A program made the translations under genes and the position numbers. A stretch of DNA of 64,000 bases from Tetracladium setigerum. Taxonomy: Eukaryota; Ascomycota; Leotiomycetes; Helotiales. The notes beneath the pieces are model-generated. The model ran no database searches. It had not been told where the DNA came from and saw only the letters and a list, made by a program, of their open reading frames with translations. The stretch is taken from contig PZJY01000012.1 of the NCBI GenBank assembly GCA_031472005.1, positions 930,001 through 994,000 on the forward strand, written 5' to 3'. Shown piece after piece: positions 23,909 through 36,200 of the stretch (position 1 is its first letter; each line of letters opens with the position of its first letter).

Positions 23909-26900
23909 CACGATGGCGTTAATTTTTCTTGGGAGCGGATAGACTACTTGGGAGGTTTGGGGTACAACTCGCTGGTTGGCGATTGTAGCGATGGAGTAAT
24001 TTTCTGGGATACATCGTAGCATTCGAGCGTTGGCTATGATCCATCTATTGTTGGATTGGGCGTAATGGATTTCCTGGCGAGAAGACGGGTCGCTCTGTCG
24101 GACGATATATAGTAGCGATGCTAGATACCCACATCACTTTTTAGAATCGAGATTCATTTGACTCTTCTAGGCGGGAGACGTGTCTTTTTGTCAGATGGTG
24201 CAGTTGTGACAAGATCGTTGCAACAGAGGCACTTGAGCATCGAAGATATTTTCGAGAATGGACGGCGCACGAAACACTTGGTTGGGCTCCTTCCTGTGGA
24301 GACAGCGGGGAGTATTTCCGAAGCCCAGTCCAGTAGTCACGATGGAATTCGGCCTTCTAAAGCCATCGGAGGAAAGAAGAAGAAGCTGTTGTTCTTGTGC
24401 ACGCCTCTGGAAAGAACTCTCCGCGGGAGAAGTTCTCAACACTGTCTCATAAATGTGTGCAGTAAGTGTTAATGGTCAGTCCATTCCTTCGTATTGTTTC
24501 AGTATTATCACACTATTGCTTCCTTAAGTTCTTTTCTAAACCCTTCTGATTCAAGCAGAAGCTTCCTTCTCATCGATTCCAACATTCCACGTCCTGGCTC
24601 TCAAGCTTCCAACTTCCAACAGCTCCTTCTAACAGCTTCTTCGGCCACTCCTTTTGTCTCGGGTGACGAGACTTCCAGAGTCCAGAGTCCAGACCCAACA
24701 AGAAGTGGAGTTGGTAGTGAGACCGTTTCTCCCCACGACTTACCCACCAACCCAACAAAATCTGGAATCTTGGTCCGTTGGTCGAGATGGTCCAGCACCA
24801 TAGTAATGCGTAATCACTTCTGCATTGCATCTATGTATGTATGTCTCTCACGTCCCTCTTTACCACACCATTCAATCCCACTTATTCCTATCACACCCAC
24901 GCCCGGCTTCGCCTCGATCACCGTTCGTGCATCAACCCGTTTCGTTAGGTATCACGTTTCTTTTCCCTCCTCCTCCTCTTCCTCATGTAGGCAGGTATAA
25001 ACTTGCTTTGTTTGCTAGTTTCTAGCTGGCTTCCAATAGTATATTTCATTATTTCTATTACCCCCTTCTGGAAATGGCTTGAGGGGGATTATGCTTTATG
25101 GGTGTGTGAGGTTGGTGGGTAAAAAAAGGAATGGAGGCATTCTCTTGTCGTTCATTCGTAACGGCGGTCGTTGATCTCACCAACCCCGATTCCATGCGCG
25201 TGATCTACATGGTGTTGTCTCACTCCCATCCTTCTGCCTCTGAATAAGCAATGAGCAGAACACTGCTCCTTACTCATTTTTGCTCGTGCTCCACTACCTA
25301 AACGAAGAATTTGTTGTGATCTTCCTCCACCGACACAGTACTAATGAGGTTGGTGACGAATGGACTGGATCAACGGACCAATGGGTGGTACAGTTTAATG
25401 TGCATTATTCTTTTGACCGAACAGTCGATGGTGAATGGTACGAGTCTTAGAACTCATCATGTAGGGAGGAGAAGTAGTGGCGGTTCGGGTCAGCATGAGA
25501 GACAGTGTCCTGTTTATTGCGTTATACGATAGGTCTTGAGGTGAAGCCATTGCAGATGATATTGAACGCCTCATTGTGCAATCAAGACTTTTAGAGGGAG
25601 ACAAGCCAGAATGGGAAGGAGGGGGAAAGGGGGTGAAAAGGGGTATTCAAGAAATACTGATCTTCATTGCCAGTTCTCCATCTCTACCTGCGATTATTGT
25701 GTTAATATATTCTACAGATATCAAAAATTACACTTATCATTTCAATGCTATACGAGTCTCTCCTTTCTGTCAGGTCACCCATCACCCAATACAACCCGAA
25801 TCCCAGCGCAACGGAAAAAGCTCCGGCTGCCGTGGAAAGTAAGGTAACTTTATCAAACACCACTTCCGTCGTTGTACAGCGCATTCATACAGTTGTCACA
25901 AGTCTCTCTTTCTTCATTTCTTTCCACGAACTCGGGATGACCTTCTTACCTACCCAACCTTTCCTCCGTCGTACTTCGTACATTACGCAGCCATATCACA
26001 ACAATACATACCTCACCAAGCAGGTGGACATGTGGTCGCACGGAACGAAAATCATAATTTATTAAAAAATCGTTCGCTTCCTCGCTCTTCCTCCTCCGCG
26101 CACACATTCTCCCAAAAGGGCAATTTCAACGAAATGCTGGTTGGACTAGGGAAACATTAAAAAACGGTCTCCATGTGATAATGGTGGAAATATGATTTGC
26201 TGTGAGTGCCAAAAACAAAAAGAGGGCGAGTAGTGAGGTTACAGTTTAGTGTTGTTGAACGCTGTCCAGTGAACAATAGGCCTCCGGTTCAAGACAACTC
26301 CGAAAAATGAGGCGGCCAAGGAGGAAGATCTTTGGTTGCGTTGATTGGGCACTTTGCGATCTCTTGGCTCGTTGAGTACGCGGAATGGATAACTAGTTTG
26401 CAGAATGCAGAATAAGTCTGGGATTGTGTTTTTTTTTCATTTCGCCTCGAGTGGTGATTGATGATGGTGGAAGTTAGGTATTATTGTGTCTGTGCAATAA
26501 TGCACAAGGTACCTATGTATTCTTTTTTTTGGACGGGTGTCTATTTTATTTTTGGCGCCTTTCAAACATCCCAAACTATTGAATATACGGGGTGTTTGAG
26601 GTCGGTTGCAAGGGGAAAAGGAGCAAGAGAGGAGTTTTGACCTCTTTGGGGCATTTACACTTGTCATGTCCCCCTTCAAAGCGTTTTCTTTTCCCAACCT
26701 GTGGGTTGGGACCGTTTTTTTTTAGTTTTGCCGTAGGACACGGGATGGGAGATGCACCACACACCGATGTTTGGGCTAACTAACGGAAAGAAGATCGAGA
26801 CGTTAACTAATGCTGGACAGCGGCACGAAAGAGGCAGCTAAAAGTCTTTTGCTTCATTTAAACGGGGTGGAAGAAAAAGGTGGGCACTTCAGTGGTTTTT

Positions 26901-29179
26901 CCTCGCGACTTTAACTTGTAACGGTTTCGCCTAGTATTTCATTATTGCTCCCTTTCTCCTTTTGCTCGGGATCTAATCTTGCCTAGTGGTGTTAGTTGTT
27001 TCTTCTACTTTAGTGTCAGTACTTAGTGAAAACGGGTGGACTAACTTCTCGGCACTGGGCTTTCGGATGGAAAATCCTCCTCGTCGAGTCCTTCGTCCTT
27101 TCGAGGGTTCATTCATTATTGTCATGCCGATTATTAAACAAATTTCCCTTTGCTGGTCGTCCACTTCCCTTGAGTTTCTCATGGTGTGTAACTAAACAAG
27201 GTGTACGACAGTGGCATGTTTGTCTCCCACTACTCCAACTCTGTACACTATCCAAGTGGTGTTTTTCTTGGAATTCTACCAGGGGACGTCTGCACCGATT
27301 TGGAAATTCGTACTGGTTTTCGTGTGACCATGGTCTTGGATCCGAAGTTTGTTCAACCTTGAACATCATCATCTGGAGTAGTTGAGCGTGTCCTTGGAAT
27401 GAGGGGTCCTGTGTGACTATTACACAAAGAAGGGTCATCAATGATCATCACGACCCTACGAGTTCATCTAACTTCCTCGTTTCTGTTCGTCTCCGAGAGA
27501 CACAGAACCATTGCCTTGGGAATTAGTGTTGTGCAGTATTGTACATACAGTACTTACTTCAGCGAGCAAGCCATGTCATCACTATCAACGTAGCAGCAAA
27601 CCTAACTGCCGACCCAGAGGGAAGGATTTCGAACCGTTTCATTCATCCCATCCACCCATCCGTCCATTCGCAATCATTACTCCTCCCGTCCATCCTGTAC
27701 ATGCTACTGGTGTAAATCAATGTAAAGCCTGGGCCGAGCAGTAGAGTAGTTGGTGGCACCATCTAGACCTCAACCACCAACACGAACACCACCACACTTC
27801 AAAGACTTCAAAGTCCAGAAGATGATCCGACCTTCGGAGACGTGACAGCCAATCTGTTATCAGGCGAGCACTTTTGCTCTTCCTCTCCCCTGATTTGGTG
27901 GGAAAAGATGGTTGGTGCTTCGTGGAGATGAGGAGGCAAGTGGTTGTGGTGTCTGAGATCGGGGAAAAACGACCTCCTCATCCAACCCACCACAACCTTG
28001 CTTGACTTCTGTCAAAAGCCATCATGGACATTTTCCTCATCCCTGAATGATGAATCCCACTTCTAGACTTCGCGATGATGGAATAGCGTCACCATTAATG
28101 CGCTTCAAGAAGATGTGATTCTTTCCTTTTTCCTTCTCTTTTTTTTTTCTTCACACGAGCATGACCCCAAATAGTGGAGTGTACTTGCCCAACACACCGC
28201 ACTCTTCTCCTTGAGTCTCTGCCAGAAGATGATGGAAGTCATAACAAGCACCAATAAAGACTTTCATAAGATGTGCAACTATTAGTGGTCCCCCAAGTTG
28301 CCAACCCAATCAGTCCCGCTTCCATCGATAATCCCTGGCCCCAGCCTGGGGAGGGGGAGGGCGGCGTCGGTGTCACACACGGCGGTGGGAAGATCTGGCG
28401 ATCAGGCTTGCCCTCCCTCTAGCGCTACGAAAGTACTTTTTTGTGTGCGGCATGAATTGGGAAAAGTTGCGGGCAGGGCGTTCCTGGTCACTTTTCCTAC
28501 TGGGTGGGTGGACACTTGGACACCGCTGCACACCGACACCGAACCACAGGTCAACTGAAGGCTTTGACACATTTTCAATCTCCTCCGTTTGGGGCGCAGA
28601 GTGTCAGAGTGTCAGAGGGAGTGGAAAAAAAGGGAACTGACCACCATGCACCCCTTCATGAACGAACTGCTGTTTCTGTGACTGCCGGTATCTTACGGTC
28701 TTTGGGTTTCTTGGGGTTTGCCGGCTGGGAAGTCTTGGGCTTCAAGGAGTTTGCTCGAGGTATCGGTGAAGAAAGCCCATGGTACTCAGTATATTCAGTG
28801 TTTCGAGGATGCAGATTATGAGATGTTTTGTTTGTAATTAATTGAGGTATTAAATATAACAATTAACAGTGTGCACCATGTAATATGGGACGGGTATACG
28901 ATAAGCCAGATGTACAAGTTATTACAGACGTCGCCTTCCTTAACATGGTAAGAACAGGCAAAAGGAAACGCGTTGCTCATGCAAGATGGAAGTAAGAAAA
29001 ATCGCTGGATATCATCCTTGACGTGTAGCGTGTTCATAACGCATGCAGAAGGTATCAAAACAAAAAGCTGCCGCTGCCAACCAACCCAACCCGACCTGGC
29101 CCATTTTCCCAGATGCTATGCAATTCCTTTCCACTCCCATAACTGATTACTAAAGTTCGTTGTCGTTCAAAACGTGCTC
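23909..29179. other. Gene-free region between convergent OGT and FlbD-like genes
   Basis: About 5.3 kb between two 3' ends. Short frames occur on both strands, but none has recognisable domains, consistent composition or convincing splice structure. Poly-T/poly-A runs, GT- and TC-rich patches and a TACATACAGTACTTAC word (near 27540) are present. It may contain long 3' UTRs or a non-coding RNA; I cannot support a specific element. Confidence 0.45.
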
Positions 29180-30217
29180 TTAACCACAGAGGTTAGAGAG
29201 GTCCATCCTCGTGTCCTTTGGACTAGTTTGAGTGCTTGCTCCCGTCAACCGAAGTGGTGGGAGTGTAATGGGAGTGGATGGAGTAGAGTAGCTCTCACGA
29301 GTGAAGGATTGTGGCGATGAAGGAAACATTGCGGATGGTAGTAATGGCTGAGGAAGTGCTAGACTGTAGTCTCGCGGCGATGGAGGATAGGCTGTGGACG
29401 GCACAAGTGGTTGAGGAAGTGGTACGCCGTAGTCTCGCGGTGAGAGAGGATACATTGCGGATGGCAGTAGTGGTTGAGGAAGTGGTGAACCATAAACTTT
29501 GTTGTCGACAGGGAATCTTGTCTGGAACTGGCTGTCGGTCTCCGAGTGGAATGGTCCTCGAGCTTGAATCATTGGTAGACTCGGTCTTCTCTGCTCTCGA
29601 TCGAAAGATCGGATGGGAGGAAGCTCAACGCGAGGTGTGGTGATTAGCCTGGGTGATGAAGCGAAGGCGGATTCGTGATCTGAAATGAGGGATGGTGCTG
29701 CACTATGTGATCTTGATCCTTGGGACTCTGCTGGGGAAGAGAGAGGTCTCTCGAAACCATGCATAGGAGGGAAATTGGTTTGAGTGATAGTGGGCTGACG
29801 ATTTTGTGGTCTGGCGAAGGACCGTGTTTGTGTGCTCTCGTTGAAAGTACTCTGGCCTTGCCTAGCGTTTGCCTTCCTCAAGTTCTCTTCATGGCGTCGT
29901 TTTCGGTTCTGACTTCCATTCCACCAGTTCTTCACAGAATTGTCACTTCTTCCGTTGAGTCTTCGAGCAATATCTGCCCATCTCTTTCCGTGATCATCGA
30001 CCAAACGCTCAATCAGACGGCCTTCTTCAGGACTGATGGGCTCGTGGTTGAGGGAATGCTTCAGGTTCTGATGATAACGTTCTCGACATTGCTTGGCTGA
30101 TCGAGATCCGATTAAGGTAGCGATGCGGACCCAATTGAGAGCTCCTTGTTGTTGCACCAGTTGGCATAAATAACTGTCCTCCGCTTGGGACCATGGTCCT
30201 CGTCGTTGTGGAGCCAT
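29180..30217 (-). CDS. flbD: FlbD-like two-repeat Myb transcription factor
   Basis: Single exon, 345 aa. The ATG at 30217 (cacaATGgct) is the start; upstream in-frame sequence has no ATG. Two Myb/SANT repeats span about residues 5-110: RGPWSQAEDSYLCQLVQQQG with NWVRIATLIGSRSAKQCRERY, then ISPEEGRLIERLVDDHGKRW with IARRLNGRSDNSVKNWWNG. The order, the RSAKQCRERYHQNLKHSLN linker and the NWWNG ending match FlbD of Aspergillus, a regulator of conidiation. The symbol is given by similarity, and orthology should be checked. Residues about 240-302 hold three imperfect 21-aa repeats (PLPQPLLPSAMYPLSPRDY). The C-terminus TLPPLRL...MDLSNLCG may be an interaction motif. An unusually long gene-free upstream region follows. 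Confidence 0.85.
   Translation of the reverse strand: MAPQRRGPWSQAEDSYLCQLVQQQGALNWVRIATLIGSRSAKQCRERYHQNLKHSLNHEPISPEEGRLIERLVDDHGKRWADIARRLNGRSDNSVKNWWNGSQNRKRRHEENLRKANARQGQSTFNESTQTRSFARPQNRQPTITQTNFPPMHGFERPLSSPAESQGSRSHSAAPSLISDHESAFASSPRLITTPRVELPPIRSFDREQRRPSLPMIQARGPFHSETDSQFQTRFPVDNKVYGSPLPQPLLPSAMYPLSPRDYGVPLPQPLVPSTAYPPSPRDYSLALPQPLLPSAMFPSSPQSFTRESYSTPSTPITLPPLRLTGASTQTSPKDTRMDLSNLCG
29311..29500 (-). repeat. Three imperfect 63-bp coding repeats in the FlbD-like gene
   Basis: Encodes three tandem units of the form xxPLPQPLxPSxxYPxSPRDY; the last unit is diverged (MFPSSPQSF). Confidence 0.8.
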
Positions 30218-33200
30218 TGTGAGTATGTTGATGTTTGTTGGGGTAAGAATGTTAGACAAGTGTGCTTGTCGAGAAGAGAAGTCAGATGGATGAAGTAAAC
30301 AGCCACAGCTAACAACCGTTGGGGTTGGTGGGAGATATAGGAAGCACGTCCCTTCCAGACTGCTTGGAAAGACAGTGGAATTGCAAGAGCTAGTATTTAG
30401 CGAGTTGGGACGCCGGAGGTCTGTGATTTGACGCTGAGCTTGACCGTTCCGTTCAAGGAGAAATGGTGTAGCGGAATAGGCCTAGGCGCCAGCTGAGCAA
30501 TATATAGCGTCGGAGAATGGCTAGTGAAAGCAAGGCTGTTTCCGTGACAGTCGAATTTATCACTAGCTCGTTTGGCGACAACCTTAGTTTCTCTTGTTTC
30601 GATTCAAAGCAAGGCGAGGAGGAAGGAGTTGGATGGCGGTAAATGCGGGGACTCTTCTCAGTGGCTTCGATGAGAAGATGTGAACGGATCTGGAAATCAA
30701 GCCCCTGGTGCTCTGCAGCAGTTGATCGACAGTGCGGATGACGAGTACTTCGAAGAAGATCTCGTTGCTGTTTGGGTTGCTGCGAACCTCGGAGTATATA
30801 TTTCGAACAGGACGACTTTGTGGATTGTCTTAGGGCGTTCGAGGGAGTGGACCGACAAGAAAGAGTATGGTTTGTGAGTTGTTCATGAACCGAAACGAAA
30901 ATGGAGGATATGATGGCAATGAGGGAGTGCAGGTATATAGACAATTGGGTGGACCGGGCACAAGTTACAAAGTTGATTTATTGGTGGGGTGACGGCCAAT
31001 TCGCAAGTGCGACGACCAGGCGTGGATGTGATGCTGGGATGTGTTTCTGGGGAGGGGTAGGAGGCTCGACAGGCCTCAATCCTGGATCTTTGGGATCTGG
31101 GAAGTAGTTCGGAAACAGGAGATAAAAACAAAGTATTGAAAGAATGTTTAGTGGAGATGTGTTATGTGGGTTGACGAGGAGTTGGTTGGGTATTGAAGAG
31201 GAGGAGAGGACCAGGGCCAAGAAAACAAAACGACGAGAGGGTACTGACCACAAGGAAACAAGTAAGTGGTGGGTGGAGTCGAGGAGAAGGACTTCCCATG
31301 CTAGGGTTAAGTCAGACAGGCCGACCTACGGAAGAAAGTTGAAGGGATTCACTCCTCTAGGCCTAGAGAGGTAGCACTGGCGTGAGAGACTTCAGCCAAA
31401 ATATTCCTCTTTGGGGAGGGCGTCCTGTTCTGGGATCCGCCGTCTGCGCGGGTCCCATTTACTCAATGGCCAGCTGAGAGGACCAGGCCAAGAGGACATC
31501 GAAGAATCAACACTGGGCAAAGGCTAGGTCGCATCAGTGGATGAAGTGCATGGCCCTCCGTCCAGGAAGGTGACTAGCGGAAAATCCGTATCTCCCCCTG
31601 CGTACTAGCGCGGGCAACAAGAGCTTAGTGTAAGGATAAATATTGAGACACGCACGGTGGTGTCACTGGTCCCGGCGTTCTCGAGGATCCTGATCCTCGC
31701 GCGGGTGGCTTCGATCCATCCACTTGGGTCAGTGTTGATGTCGTCTGAATGCGGGAAAGGTTGAGTTGGGCAAGCCCAAACATTGCGCACAGTACAGTAG
31801 CAAGTTAGACGACTCTTCAGCATGATAGGATCTGAGAGCGCACCGCATGGGGGAACTTGAACACAAATCCGCCTCATTCATTTGCTGGGTCCTCCCCAAA
31901 TCATCCACGCCGAGCACACCGACAGACAGCAAAGGGCAGAAGGGGGGAGAGGGAGGGCGGAGGAAATGAGAAGCGTGATGGTGGAGAGAGACTCAGACTC
32001 AGGAGAGATGAGAAGTGAAGCTGCTGCTGCACTGACAAAGGAGGTGGGTGTGGCGGCGAAGAACAAGTGACGAATTGGTGGCATCTGTCGTCTCTTCCTC
32101 GCCGAAGTGCAAAACCTTAAACAAAGCAAAGCAAGGAATCTATGGAGCGAGCCGACAACGGGAAGGGGTGGTGGGAGGGAGATTGGCGAAGAAAGCTACT
32201 TTCTACCGTGGAGCCTCTAGTGCCAATCCAATGCACGAGTGCAGTTGTGTAGCCTCGAGCGAAGTTGCGACGTTGAGAATGGTCCCATGCAGGAAGCTTG
32301 TGAGAACAGCAAAGTATCGCCCAAGTACATTACCTCGAAGCATGTGTGCAAACGATTGAGATGTATGTGAATGCCTGCAAACCGTATCTGCGTCCTGCAT
32401 TGTTGATGTTGACGAGTCCGTCCCTACTGGCACTTTTCTTTAGCATTTCCCAGTCAGGGCTCGTGATCGATCGGTGGCCGATATTCTCGTCTATTGTCGT
32501 TGCTTTGGGACTGCATCTAGCCAATGATCAACAAGTATCACGATCTCTTGGCCCCCTTTCTGATGTTGACGCCATGGTCCTATTCTGTACAAACACCCTG
32601 TTCTGTTGCCGAAACAGCAGTCTGAACATCCAGATCGTAGCCGTCATAGCACAATCCAGATTTAATAAACGAAGAGCCAGGTTGTGGGCCTCCAAGTGAC
32701 AGCGCTGAAGATCCGATAGGAACTACCCTTCGAATTGCATTCCCGAATCTCTTGTATTTTTGGAGTTTTTTTGTTTCTTTCGCAGTTGCCGCAAAAGAAA
32801 ACACTTAAAGCAATGCGCTGCCCCGGTTCTTGGGAAACGCTGGGCTGGTCCGCGGAGGATGCTTCATACCCTCAAGGGTTATACCCATGGACTTTTGCAA
32901 TAACAATGCGTCAGCGATTTAATCCAGGGCAAAGAACGCCTAGATCGAGTTTTGCTTTTCCAGATGCTTGACGATGTTTTGCAGGGGCATTTGATTAGGA
33001 AGTGTTGAGCGAAGAATTATCTCTGGCTCTCAATAATGTTAGGTTTTGGTATCGATGTGCAGGTTGGCTTGCGTGGACGTTGTGATCGAAAGGGTGAAGG
33101 GAAGCGCCATCCGAAAACAGTCTCTTGGAGACCTGCGAAAGCAGATGAAGATCTTCTGTTCTTCTTGGATGAGGGCTACAGTAATTACTCATCAAAGGAA

Positions 33201-36200
33201 ACCGGAAACAATCCGCATCCGCAGATGGCATCCTCCTTCCTTTTTTGCAGTCCTGTACCAAGTTACCAACATCCCCAGATCTGAGAGTGATGAATGCATT
33301 GAGCAGTGAGTCTATTCCTAGCGTCTGGAAACAGCATGGGGACATCGACCCCGGCTCATCATAACATCACAATCACATTGGCAGTAGGCTCATCTCAAGG
33401 TTCTCCGTTCATTCATCCATGGGAGCTCTCACAAGAAGGACTCGAGACTTTCAAATTCTGGAATCCTCGTCGATGTGGCCACGGTAAAGCCTCCTTCCGA
33501 AGCGCATGCCTGTACAACGGCTGGCCTGGGCGTTCTTGGGCGCAATGATGTGCACCAGTCGCTGGACGAACAACTGGTTTGCGTTAGATCTCCATCCGCA
33601 CTGGGCAAGCCTGTGTATCTGTAAGAAACACTCCCGAAGCGGACGCACGGTCTGAAATGCTGTGTGCCCTCGAGCTTTGGGTTTCAGGCGTTGTTTTCGC
33701 CTGAAGATGTTTGGCCGGTTTGGCCAACTCCGCACGCTTACTCTGCAAATAAGAACGCACAACTCAACGGAGCTTCCTCCTGATGCCGTGAATCGCTGTG
33801 AGAGTTGTGGCTACGACGTGACTGTCGCAAAAGACACTCTATCGAGATCTTGATCTAAAACAGCTGGCGGTGTTCATTCGCCCCGTTTCTGTGTTCTAGT
33901 CGCCGTTGAAGTTCGAGAAAGAAGCTTGTGCGACAGGAGAGTGTTGCTTTGGGCAAGGAGTTTATCTCAACCAGCCCCCACTCGAAATCACCCACCTCTG
34001 CTCATCAGCATCTCCAGCGTCAAGTTTTCCTCTAATAATGAACAGTCGAGTAATCAATAATCACTCGCACCAAGAATAATGGTTGAGCCAGTCTTGTACA
34101 TCCCTCCTCCGGCTGTACGTTGCCGCGCAGCGCATGCAGTGCCCAACTTTACCAACGCCGTGGGATGCCAGGTCGGCGAAGTTGGACGACCCTTGTCCTT
34201 TTCAGGATGAGCTGCAAGGTCATGTGATATGTGATGCTGAGGAACTGAGTTCGAGGATTATTGAATCTCGTGCAGGCTGCACTTACATCTCTACATGCCT
34301 TGGCTATGGCTATGGCTTGGAGGACACCGCCGATCCAGGCTTTCGGGAGGGATGCCTGCATCTCCCCCCCTTCTTCGTCCAAGTAGTCCACTGAGGAGCG
34401 GAGAGTCAGGCCACACACCACAAAGAGAGAACTTGCTTCATGCTTGCTGTTCATGGAAGTCAAAGAGATTGGAAATTGTATTTATCCGCCCTTTGCCGCC
34501 CAAATCATTAATATTCAAGTGCGGCTTTTGTTCTGGCTCGTTTCGCTTGGCCTGGGAGGGTTTTCTCCGGTTGAATTTGGATGGAAAGGAACCGTGACCA
34601 GGGAAGCACGTTCTTATCCTTCCCTCTTTCAGGGCTACCTGGTGCGGATCAGGGGGCACAATTCGCAAGATCCGTCCTTTCTGGGAATAGGATGACTGCG
34701 GAGTGGTAGGGAGCAGTTGATGAGCAGTGCTTGACCGTTTTGACTGTCAAACCCCATCATCTCAACGTTCGCTTTCAGAGCCTCAAGACTGTGAAGTTTG
34801 GAGTTGGCATCTCATAAACTCTCATAACGAATAAATTGGGCAACCATTTCTGCAGTACAGTAGGATCAAGCCTGTCATTGTCGGGGGATGCCGCCCAATG
34901 GCATGCCGGCTTCTAGCGCACAAATAAACTCATTCTCAAGGAACCAGCTCATCCGTACTTTTTCCCAAGCCGCCCTCCCCCCCAACAGCGCTCGCTTGTT
35001 TTATTGGTTTCCAATAACAAGTGAATGCAAGGGCTATTTTACGCCTACCGGCAGTCTCCCGCTCAAAGCCGTTGAATAATCCTTTTTGTCGGATTTAGCA
35101 AGGATCCCAAGGATCTCAGTGATCTCGCCCGAAGGCTCTTTCTGGAGCAGGCAGATTTCCTTCTGCGAGCAAAGCAAAGAAAGCCCAACGATCCAACGAT
35201 CTAATGTGCCATCAACCCGTCCCCAGTAGTGCAAAGGTACTGTACAGTAGCATGAACAGTTCGTCGGAAATGTTGGAAAACTTCAGTATTCAAATTTGCA
35301 TCGGTTTGTTGAGATTTCCATCGTCGTCTTGAGACTGCCGACACTCACCCCATTTGAAGTTCTATGAGATTGTTGGCGTCGTCGATTATTGCACTTCACG
35401 ATCTTTTCCTTTCAACCACACACCGAAGAATATTATTTGGAATGCAAATTCGAGTCCGAGGATCCCTGACCCTGCTTCTTTCTTCACACGTCCCGTCCCT
35501 TGATTGTCAAAATCGCAGCAAAAGTGGGCATGATGTCTCCCGCTAACTTCAAGACAGCAGATGTGTTGAGCCACCACTGAAGGAAACGTCGACAAGCTGT
35601 CAACGATCTCAACGTCCACAATTTGTGTTCAAATAATCTGAGCGGGTGTCGCATGATTTCATGGAGAGTGGTTGATAGGGTGAGAGTCGTTTCTCAATTT
35701 CGAACCGATCTGAAAAAGAAACGTTCAGTTCATGCCAACATGTTGTCGAAACCATCAACAACAACACCCATCACCCACCCCTCGATCCCCTCATCGCGAT
35801 TCAGGAGGCCAACCCTAATCCTCGCTGGCATTGGTGAAGGGAAGATGCCTGTTCTGGGAGATTATATTATGTGGATCTTAACGGCTGGGATGGTATGTGA
35901 CGTTGACATTAACTGGATCCAGAGGCGCCACACTGAATCATGGGAAAGTTGGAATTCCACGATCGTCGACCAGGACAGTCTTCTGGATTATTATTGATGT
36001 TTCCTTCCCTCCTCCATAAACATCTCGTCACAACGCGGTCAGAGAGCAGGGCATCGTAGAAACTTTTACCTGGAAAGAACGGAATACCCTGGCCTTTGCC
36101 GCAAGATTGCAGTTCGGATGCGATTCAAGCCGCATCTACCAAACCCCTGGTGGCCTTCTTGACCAAAAGAAAGGCTCGGTGCGGACCCGGGTGTTGGGTT

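Noticed and set aside
29311..29643. Plus-strand frame opposite the FlbD-like gene
   Set aside because: It is a mirror of the gene's tandem repeats on the opposite strand.
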